From CAYNNP01 sp964398215 (GTDB lineage Bacteria; Planctomycetota; Planctomycetia; Pirellulales; Pirellulaceae): a DNA stretch of 24,389 nt. Location: positions 1-24,389 of the forward strand of contig CAYNNP010000078.1 of NCBI GenBank assembly GCA_964398215.1, in the 5' to 3' direction. The notes beneath the pieces were generated by a model. It saw only the letters and a program-made list of their open reading frames with translations. It ran no database searches and had not been told where the DNA came from. How positions within the stretch are numbered: position 1 is the stretch's first letter; every line of letters starts with the position of its first letter. The translations under genes were made by a program, and so were the position numbers. Shown piece by piece: positions 1-8,600 of the stretch.

Positions 1-1453
1 TGAAAGAAAAGACACCGGCGGCGTACAGCCCAACAAAACCAAAGAACAAGAGGCTGGCAATTGCTGCAATTGCCCACGGTGGTTTGGATTGCGAGTCGGT
101 GCTCGCAAGCGGTTCTGGCTTAACTGCATCGGGAACCGTTTTCGACGTTTTGGCTGCCTGCTGTGTCGATACCGCAGTTACTTCTAGTTGCGGTTTCGAT
201 TCAAAACTAAGATCCGTGCTGTGCTGTGAAACCGTATCGATTTCGGCGGCAGGAGATTTCGCAACCGTCGAGGCTTCTGGGTCGTGCTTTTCTGGAGGAG
301 CCAGCGGACTTACCTGCGTTGCGGTCGCAATCAACTCTACCAATCCTGACCCGTCGCAAAAGACTTCCAATGCCGAACGTATGTCTTTCGGTTGATCGAA
401 ACGGAGTTCAGGGCTTGTCTGCAGCATTCTGTCGGTTGCATCAATAACGCCTTGCGGCAAGTCATCACGGTGGGTCGCGATGCTATCGGCTGGTGTCGTT
501 GTTCGTGCGATCAGTTTCTTGATCGTTGTGTCGTACTTAGGTTCTGTAAACGGAACCGTGCCGGTCAGCAGCTTGAATAGCGTCGTGCCAAGGCTGTAGA
601 CGTCAGACCGAATATCGATTTCCGCAGAACCGGATGCTTGTTCTGGCGCCATGTAGTCAAAGGTGCCCATGATTTGACCAGTAGTCGTCAACTCGCGCTG
701 ATCATTGGCAGACAGTCGGGCAAGTCCCATGTCCAAAACTCGAACCGTACCATCACGGCTAAGCATCAGGTTCGACGGCTTGATGTCCCGGTGGACCAAA
801 CCGTGCTCGTGTGCATGTTGCAAACCATCCGCTGCTTGGCAAATGATTTCGCAGGCATCAGCGACTTCGATTGGACCAAGCAACTTGATGACCTGTCCAA
901 CGTCCATCCCATCGCAGTATTCCATTGCCAAAAAATGGACGCCATCACGACAGTCAGCGTCACTCGCTGTCACAACATTGGGGTGAGAGAGTTTTCCAAC
1001 GGCCTGCATCTCGCGATCAAATCTCGCCAGCAGTTCTGGGTTATCCGCGGTTTCAGGTGGCAACAACTTAATCGCCACGTATCGCCGAAGTCGTGAATGC
1101 CAGGCTTTGTAAACGGCGCCCATCCCGCCTTCGCCCAGTTTTTCACGCAGTTCGTACGGACCAATCCGCTGAGGCCTTTGGGATTCGGCTAAAGCAAATA
1201 CTTGATTGATGATCTCAGAAAATTCAGGAAACTGCTTTAACAACTGTTCTCGGTTTGGAGATGCGCCGTTACGTGTTTGGTAATCGAAATCGATGGCAAA
1301 CAAGGACTCAAAACAAGCCGAACGCGCTTCTCCGTCAAACGGTTCTAAGTAGCTGCTAAGGTCTGTCTGGCGATTGGCTCTTAGCTCCGCTTCAAATTTT
1401 TCGGCTTGCTCGTCGATCTGCTGGAGGAGCTCGATTTCGTTTTGTGTGACCAT
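1..1453 (-). CDS. Membrane-anchored Ser/Thr protein kinase (Hanks/PknB type), C-terminus off the left edge
   Basis: The reading frame from the ATG at 1453 gives 484 residues and stays open to position 1. Residues 1-97 form a helical, acidic N-terminal extension. The kinase domain follows (about 98-370): glycine loop GEGGMGAV (107-114), invariant Lys in VAIK (Lys129), catalytic loop HRDIKPSN (221-228, Asp223), magnesium loop DMG instead of DFG (241-243), and MAPE (268-271). A Pro/Ser/Thr-rich linker (about 380-458) leads to one transmembrane segment (about 460-482) at the window edge, so any extracytoplasmic part is missing. All catalytic residues are present, so an active ATP-dependent kinase is expected. 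An in-frame TAG at 1490-1492 limits the start to this ATG or a TTG at 1480. A weak GGA lies 7 nt upstream. It follows the sigma gene on the same strand after 200 bp; ECF sigma-kinase pairs are known in planctomycetes. Substrates cannot be read from the sequence. Confidence 0.93.
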   Translation of the reverse strand, partial: MVTQNEIELLQQIDEQAEKFEAELRANRQTDLSSYLEPFDGEARSACFESLFAIDFDYQTRNGASPNREQLLKQFPEFSEIINQVFALAESQRPQRIGPYELREKLGEGGMGAVYKAWHSRLRRYVAIKLLPPETADNPELLARFDREMQAVGKLSHPNVVTASDADCRDGVHFLAMEYCDGMDVGQVIKLLGPIEVADACEIICQAADGLQHAHEHGLVHRDIKPSNLMLSRDGTVRVLDMGLARLSANDQRELTTTGQIMGTFDYMAPEQASGSAEIDIRSDVYSLGTTLFKLLTGTVPFTEPKYDTTIKKLIARTTTPADSIATHRDDLPQGVIDATDRMLQTSPELRFDQPKDIRSALEVFCDGSGLVELIATATQVSPLAPPEKHDPEASTVAKSPAAEIDTVSQHSTDLSFESKPQLEVTAVSTQQAAKTSKTVPDAVKPEPLASTDSQSKPPWAIAAIASLLFFGFVGLYAAGVFSF

Positions 1454-1609
1454 TTCAAATCCAACTTTCGCGTTGATCAACGTTCTGTTCTATTTGGGAC
1501 GAAGGACAATTAGAAAAAATCAGATGGCGAAACGCGATGAATCACTGATCAGCGACTGTATTCGCTCCAACACCAAATCTTTCACTGTCTATCTCACTCG
1601 TACCCACTA

Positions 1610-1632
1610 CAGCCCCTCAGAAAAAGAGGCTG
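1610..1632. other. Imperfect hairpin in the sigma-kinase gap
   Basis: The 200-bp gap between the sigma stop (1654) and the kinase start (1453) contains CAGCCCCTC, a short A-rich loop, then GAGGCTG. This pairs as a stem with a 2-nt bulge, about 20 nt downstream of the sigma stop in the direction of transcription. No T-run follows, so it is not a convincing intrinsic terminator. It could be an attenuator or mRNA-processing structure, or chance. Nothing else is recognisable in this gap. Confidence 0.25.
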
Positions 1633-1653
1633 AACACTTTCGGATTCTTGTGC

Positions 1654-2247
1654 TTATTCCTGAGAAATCCGCAACGTCCAGATCGATCGGATCAGTTTCA
1701 TGTACCGTTCGACTGATTTGACGCTGCAATCCCGGTGGTCTGCTATTTCCTGATTCGAGTGACCAGCCAACCGCATCAGGGCGACTTCGCGATGTTTTTC
1801 GTCCAGCAAATCCAACAATTCTTCGCACGAAAGCGGAATCTGATCGAGAATCGTCTCAGAGTGTGGTGCCTTCAAAATGTCTGCTAACAAGACAGCGCTG
1901 GACTGGTCTTTGCCCAAAACCGACTCACCACGTTCGCCCCTAATTCGTTCCTTCCGATGAACGTTGGCTGCTTTCCTGGAAGCAATGACCACCAATAGTT
2001 GCCACAAGTCCTGGCGGCTTTCCAGCTTCTTGAAACGTCCGTGCTTGGCGCCCATCCAAAGAGCATTCAGCGAACTGGCAGCCAGATCGTTGCGGTCAAC
2101 CACCGTCGTTCGCGCATTACCAAGTTTTTTACCAGCGTACTCGCACAAACGTTCAAAGTAACGATTCCAGATCGGCGCCATCGCGTCATCATCGCCGCTT
2201 TTTAAGTTTGCGATCCAGTCGCTCACCGTGTCTTGGTTTTCTGGCAT
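1654..2247 (-). CDS. ECF-type RNA polymerase sigma factor (planctomycete Sigma70-ECF family)
   Basis: A 197-residue protein from the ATG at 2247 to the TAA at 1654-1656. A TTG two codons upstream (2253) is also possible; the ATG is preferred, and neither has a clear Shine-Dalgarno site. Residues about 8-105 look like sigma region 2: an acidic start, helices around WNRYFERL, then DLAASSLNALW, a WQLLVVIASRKAANVHRK helix and a basic patch. Residues about 145-190 are region 4, with a helix-turn-helix around LAGHSNQEIAD and CSVKSVERYMKLI for the -35 element. The length fits ECF sigmas. There is no anti-sigma factor in view; instead a membrane Ser/Thr kinase lies directly downstream, suggesting control by phosphorylation rather than by a classic anti-sigma (inference). 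It is divergent from the giant gene at 2669. The target regulon is not visible. Confidence 0.9.
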   Translation of the reverse strand: MPENQDTVSDWIANLKSGDDDAMAPIWNRYFERLCEYAGKKLGNARTTVVDRNDLAASSLNALWMGAKHGRFKKLESRQDLWQLLVVIASRKAANVHRKERIRGERGESVLGKDQSSAVLLADILKAPHSETILDQIPLSCEELLDLLDEKHREVALMRLAGHSNQEIADHRDCSVKSVERYMKLIRSIWTLRISQE

Positions 2248-2367
2248 AGTCAATGTTGTAGTTCATTATTGGAAATGCGTGAGCACCTGTATCATGCCGT
2301 GTGCGTTCGCAGGCATGTACAAATCCTAGTCGTTTGCTTCATCGCAATGCAGTGGCTTTTTGACTAC

Positions 2368-2495
2368 TAGTGCTTTAGCCAGATTTAGAAGTGTGGTTCG
2401 GGCGGTAGCCGGCGTCGCCAAGCTTCGCTTTTCATCAACCGGCCTGAATTCTGTCGAATCGGGCTATGCCAAAATGAAGGCCAGACAAAGCACTA
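2368..2495. repeat. 128-bp segment bounded by perfect 9-bp inverted repeats (MITE-like or element remnant)
   Basis: TAGTGCTTT at 2368-2376 is matched exactly in reverse complement by AAAGCACTA at 2487-2495. Outside the 9 bp the two ends diverge. The outer bases form TA on each side, which would fit a TA target duplication, but TA is self-complementary so this is weak evidence. There is no coding sequence inside. It may be a non-autonomous transposable element, a decayed IS, or a regulatory inverted repeat. Confidence 0.45.
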
Positions 2496-2626
2496 TTAAC
2501 AGCGGCTCAGTGCCAACCAGACTTCTTTGAAAATTCTCTGAGGGGGACAGTCCTAGTTAGGTGAGTTAGTGCGATGCATTGATCTCTGAGGAATATTTGA
2601 CACTTTGCTTTTTCACCTCGACTTCG

Positions 2627-2659
2627 ATGCACCTATACAAAATGCACCCTTCCATCTAG
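2627..2659 (+). other. 10-codon mini-ORF in frame with and just upstream of the giant gene
   Basis: ATG at 2627 encodes MHLYKMHPSI followed by TAG (2657-2659), with a second in-frame ATG at 2642. It ends 9 bases before the GTG start of the giant gene and in the same frame. It could be a leader peptide coupled to translation of the big gene, a former N-terminal extension cut by a nonsense codon, or chance. Confidence 0.3.
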
Positions 2660-2668
2660 AGCTTCCCC

Positions 2669-5600
2669 GTGGTCAACCTTCCAGGACTTCTTTCGGGCAC
2701 AAAAAAACGCAAACGCAAAGCCTCTGCCGGCAAAAAACGGCGACAGTTGTTTGAAAGTCTAGAGCAGCGTCAGTTATTGGCTGCCGGAATCAACCCGGTT
2801 GTTTTTATCCCCGGCTTTGCAGGAACGTTTGCCGACGTCCTTGATTCCAATAACGATTTGATCGCCGAGCCGGAGCGGTCCGAAAAAATTGACGAGTGGT
2901 ACACCAACCGAGGATTGCATCCCGACGAGTTGGCGCTTGAGCCTGGCGCACAGGTGTACCAGAACATTGTCGAAACGCTGGAGAACGCTGGTTATGTGCC
3001 GGGTTCGACGTTGTTTGTCACTACCTGGGACTGGCGTTTGCCGGTTGCTCCGGTGGATGGGGTCAATGATGGGGCGTTGGCCGCAACCTACGCAGACATT
3101 GCGGATCCCACATTCGACACTGGCTTGGATTACTTAGCACATACACTGCAAGCCGTCAAAGCTGCTAATCCCGCAGCGACCCATGTCGACTTGGTCACTC
3201 ACAGTACCGGAGGGCTGGTCGCTCGCAGCTACTTGCAAAGCGCGGCTTACGGACAAAATGACTTGCTGCCGGTTGGCAATCTGGTTTTGGCAGGCGTTCC
3301 CAATCGCGGCACGTCGGATACTTGGAATTTGTCGCTAGATGATTGGGCGGGCTCGGCGGCAACTCGCGGCGCGGCGCGGCTGATTGATAACGCGTATGAT
3401 CGGCTGCAAGACACGGCCAACTATCCCAATGGAATCGAAGGCCCTGATCCAAATTCAACAGCGGACGACATCACTAACACCGCGATCGACAAGCAAGAAT
3501 TTGTTCAGCAGTACGTCGGAGCCCTGCGGCATCTTTTGCCTGAGTATCCGGTCATCGATCTGAACGACGACGGTTCTCTTGATGCTCTGACGGCTGCGAA
3601 CACACCTGAAACCAACTTGTACAATGATTTGTTGGTCGATCTGAACGCAGGACCAGCCAACGCCTACTTGGACAGTGCTGTCCAAACTTCGGTCATCTAC
3701 AGCAGCGAAATCGAGAGCAGCGATCGGATCGTCCAGCAAACGGGGCCAAACGGTACACTTTTTCCGACAAATGAAATCCTTCCTTTTACCGACTTCATCG
3801 GCCGAGTACCGGATGCAAATGAAGTCTGGTACCAAGACCTGAAAACCGAAGCTGGTGGCGACGGAACTGTCCCCAATGCTTCGTCGATCGATCCGTTTTT
3901 GGGCGATTCTAGAATCGGAACCACGCTTGAATTGGTCCAGATCACTGCCGCGAACGCAACCAGCGGCGAGCCGGTTTCTCATCAAGACTTGGTCGTTGAC
4001 GAGTTTGCTCAGACTGAAATTCTAGCTGCCATCGGTGCAACACCTGGAGCGATTGAAACCGGCTTCAAACTCAGCAGGACGGAATCGGTACAGCGGGCTT
4101 TGGAACTTGGAATCATCGATTATCAGGCTCTTTTTGAAGAGTTGACTTTGACCGCGGATGATATTTCGACGTTCTTTGTTCAGCTTGGAAGCTCGCTCGA
4201 GACGCTTAGCGCCAATTTGGATGTACCAGGCGGGATACCGCTGGTTGACGAAGCCATTTCCACGGTAGCCAGCTTCTCCGAACAAACCGATGCCCTTGCC
4301 AGGCTCTTGTACACCAATGCGCAGATCACGGGGGAGTCTGACATCAGTCTGGCCGATGGCGTTCTGACTGAAAATGTCAATTTTCAAATCCGACTCAACG
4401 ACGAAGATCCCGTCACCGTGACGATCTTGGCGAGTGAAACAGCCGACAACACATCCATTGACGATCTCTATGCAGACATCAATGCGGCCCTTGGGACTGC
4501 GGGACTGAGCGAACGATTGGTTGCCGAGCGTTTGGTCGGCGATGATTCCGAAAGGCTAAGCATTCGTACGGTGGATCCATCTCAGGCCACCAGCATCAGT
4601 GTCAGCACGCTACAAGTCACTGGGAATGCTCCCGCGCCTAGCAGCGGACGATTGGGCGAAGACGTCAACTTGCAGTTTGAAATAACAACGAGCGGTTTTG
4701 ATGGGCCCGTCGAAATTGACGTGACTGTGTCCAGGGAATCCACTGACTCCAACACACGTCTGGCAGACCTGGTACGCGACATCAACGCGGCGATGGGGGT
4801 TGATATCGGTAATGGCACATTGCTGAGTGACCTATTCATTGCGACTGCTGTTGGCGACACCGTGCGAATCGCCGCAGTGAACAGCAACGCTGAATCCATT
4901 TCCATTGGTGGTGGCCAAGCACTTGGGTTGGATGGCCTTCAATCCTCCGATCAAAACTTGGCCGACAGTGTTCTGGGCTTGGGTGTTTCGCAGGCGGATA
5001 GGGCGGAACTAGCGATCACGGGAATCCCCGACCTCGTCGAACTGCTCAACACGATCATGCCGGTTGAGACAACACTCGCGTATGACGAGGTCAATCATCG
5101 CGTCACATTCAATCTGAATTTGGAAAGGACGTATGATCAGTCAATCGACCTGGACTTCTCTGAAGCCATTGATCTGGGTTTCGCTGACTTGAATTTGGCT
5201 GGCGGAGCTGACGCAATCTTCCAAGCAACTGCTGGGATCAATCTGGCATTAGGGGTCGATCTGATTCGCCAAGGTTCAGGTGGCACCGTCGACGCCGCGA
5301 CAACATTACCAAGCCTGCGTGACGGCATTGCACTCAAGGTGGGCGTGACATCAACCAACTCGGGCAATTCCACCCCCGGAACGTTATCAATCGGTGTCAA
5401 GAAGTTTGGTATCGCTGAGGAAAACGTCAGCGTAACACTGGATGCAGCGTCGGTCAGTGACAACGTCACCACGCAAGACCTGATATTTGACATTAACGAT
5501 GCATTGGAAGCACAAGGTGTCTTGATCCGCGCCAACGTTGGCGAAGACGACAAGTTGGTGTTGATCGCTAACGATCCGACCATCAACAGGCTTTCCATCA

Positions 5601-8600
5601 ATGGCGCCGCCTTCGGTTTCACAGTCTCCGACGAAAGCAACCAAGCTGATTTGGATATCACACTTGCTGACGGATCCACGCATTCTATCGTACTGGACGG
5701 TGCAGAAACCCTGGGTGATGTGAAAACAATCGTTGAGGCAACGGTGGGTGGCGCGAACATTTTGGTCACGTTTGTCAACGACCAAATTCAAATCGATGAT
5801 CTTTCTGTCGCTTCCGATGATGGACGCCTAGTGATCACGCCTGCTTCGGATTCGTTCGGAACAAGCCTCGCGGGGGCAAGTCTAAAGATACTTGGATCCA
5901 CCAGCGATGAAGACAGTTTGGAAACGGCAGACTTTAATGAACGGACGACCTTGTTGGGCGACCATCTGATGCTAGGTGCACTGGCCGATCAGTTCTTCAT
6001 CGACACAACCAACAGTTCGATTTACGCCAATGCGACGATTGATGCCGCCGACATCGATCTAACCGCGTCGGTAGGCCTGCTGGAATTAGGCGTTGTCGAC
6101 GGTCACTTCGGAGACACCGATTTGCTGGGCGAAGCAAACCCGAATGCGACTGGGTTTTCAATCGCTGCAGGTTTGCAACTGCCCGACAACGGTGACGGAG
6201 ATGGAGTCTTGCGGTTAAGCGATTTCGGCGCCGACGGGCTTCGCAACGCGCTTGCCAATACAGATCCAACATTCACCTACGGCGGGACCGCTGAGTTTCC
6301 GCTTAGCATCCCGCTGCTGCCCGGTGAATCACCGAGCATCACGCTGACATTACAATCCGATCCGGATGATCTGCTGCGCCCCGACTTTGCCATCGATGCG
6401 CCAAACGTCAATGATCTGATCGGCGATTTCAAGAACCTATCTCTCTCTGACATCGCTGGCATGCTGCGCGAAGTCGTGGACCTGCTGCGTGATAGCGACA
6501 TCGATGGTCTGAATTCTCAAATCCCGGTCATCAATCAATCACCGAACGACTTATTGGACTTTACCGATTCCATATTGGACGTTGCCGATAGGCTGTTGGC
6601 ACCGCCGGATATCGAGGCACTTCGCGACCTGCGTGACCAACTTGACCAGCAAGTTGTCTTTGCCGCAGGGTCGACGGAGCAATTGAGCGAACTCTCTGGC
6701 GCAGTAAGTCAGGTGAGCCAAGCCATTGATTCGGTACATACCTACACACTGGAAATCACCGATGGCACGGGGAGCGTCTATCAAACAGATACGCTTTTTG
6801 AAAATGCGACGACGATAGATATCCAGGAAGCCATTGATACCGCAATCGGAACGCCTGGATTGGTGACCGTCGCGGGCCAACGCGGTGGCCAACTGACATT
6901 CACGTTTGACCAGTCGCTCGGTGACGTCTCCTTGTTTGCTTCCAGCGCTAGTGGGCTGACAGTTCAGTTTGAAACAACGACTGAGGGAGCGATTGGGACG
7001 ACAGACGCGGTGATCAGTGCGGAACTGGTCACCACGGCGGGCTTGTCCACGTCACTGAATCACCTGCAATCTGTCTTGGACGATTTGGAAGCGGCGGGTG
7101 TAGATGTTTCTGCAATGACAGCGATCGCCGATCAGATGTCTGGCAGAGTCATCTCGACAGCTAATCTAAGCGACATTCTGACCGAATTGTTGCAATCCGA
7201 ACTGGGGCTGCCGGTCGCCGTTGCCGTTTCGTTCATTGATGCTGACGCGGCTCAATCCGGCAATCAAAACACGATCAAGCTGGAGTTGGACATCAATCCG
7301 TCTGTGACGCGAAACGTTGGTTTCGATTTGGCGCTGGATGACTTTGGACCCTTGTCAGTTGGTTCAGCGGGTAACCTGGATGTGACACTTGGCGGGAACA
7401 TCAATTTGGACTTTGGATTCAACTTCGCCACACTGACACCCTATGTGTTCGACAGCACCAGTTTTGCGATCACCGCAGGAATTGATTCGACATTGGAAGT
7501 CACCGCTGGGATTGGCGGTTTCGAAGCTGGGTTGAACGGAACTGCAGCTTTAACGAATGCGGCAGGCGATGCGCCCGCCAGTATCGGCGTCTCGATTGAT
7601 CCAGCGATCACTCCATCGGACGCCAATACGATTGGCGCCATTCCTATCGGTCAGTTTTTCACCGGCGGACTGGCCAACACATTTGATTTCACAATCGACG
7701 GCGTGATCGACGCGGACTTTGACGCAACGCTCCCTGGCATTCCCGAAATTTCAGATGCGATTCTGGTGGACTATACGATTGCTGGCAGCGCCCCGACGAT
7801 CAACTACGACAACTTGACAACGGGTGTCAACAACTATCTGAGTAGCCTGACTGACCTTAGCAGTGTGAGTTTGGATCAATTGATTTCGGGCACGCGGGCG
7901 GTGTTGACGACCATCGAATCAGGTCTGACATCGGACTTGCTTGGCAATCTACCTTTGATTGGTGACGGACTTGATACCAGCTCCAGCTTCGTCGGTGAAT
8001 TGCAGTCGTTGGTGGATGAGTTTGAAACGCTGGTCAATTCTACCGACGACAGTGTCGACGCACTGATCGGTGACATCCAAACGCTGATCTTTGACGCTCT
8101 CGGCCCGACGGGCGCCAATATACTGAAACTCAATCCGCTGTTTCACGACGACGCAGCCCAATCCAATGCAAGCGAAGTTGCCGATTCGCGCGATGTTGAA
8201 GTCTCGCTGTCGGACTTCGCCACAACCGCGCCGGCCGACATTGAGTTCCTTATCAATTTGCAATTGGCTGGTCGAGATGTGATCGACGCCGATTTCGATC
8301 TGGGGCTGGACGCCGTCGTCTTTGAGTTCGAGACAGCAGGTGGAATAGAACTGTCGTGGGATTACGACTTCAATTTCGGTTTTGGCATCAACCTAAGAGA
8401 CGGATTCTTCTTTCAACTCAATGAAAATACAAATTTTGACGCTACCGGATTCGACGACGGAACCGGTGGCTCGCCAGAAATCAGCTTGGGCGCTCAAGTC
8501 AACTTGAAACCAGGCACGTCGCTGAACGGTGAATTGTTTTTCTTGAACTTGGTTGCCGAAAGCAATCCGATCGAAGACTACAACGCCAACGGAGTCGTTG

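Larger units (their letters stand above)
2248..2668. other. Divergent intergenic region between sigma factor and giant gene
   Basis: This 421-bp gap must carry the promoters of the sigma gene (leftward) and the giant gene (rightward). No convincing sigma-70 -35/-10 pair was found. It holds an inverted-repeat-bounded segment (2368-2495), a GGAC-A-GTCC palindrome within a GGGGGACAGTCC string (about 2542-2552), and a mini-ORF just before the giant gene (2627-2659). Alternative-sigma promoters cannot be excluded by eye. Confidence 0.6.

Noticed and set aside
638..1096. 152-codon plus-strand open frame
   Set aside because: Antisense to the kinase domain, which has all catalytic motifs in the other strand.
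2597..2639. TTGACA (2597-2602) and TATACA (2634-2639) as a sigma-70 promoter for the giant gene
   Set aside because: The spacer is 31 bp instead of about 17, so the two boxes cannot act as one promoter.
5137..5778. 213-codon minus-strand open frame
   Set aside because: Antisense shadow of the beta-rich repeats; low-complexity Ser/Ala/Val composition and no domain.
4340..6970. Flagellin or hook-associated protein gene
   Set aside because: Only the IN-like pattern is shared; the frame is continuous with a lipase-like domain upstream and RTX repeats downstream, and no flagellin end domains are present.
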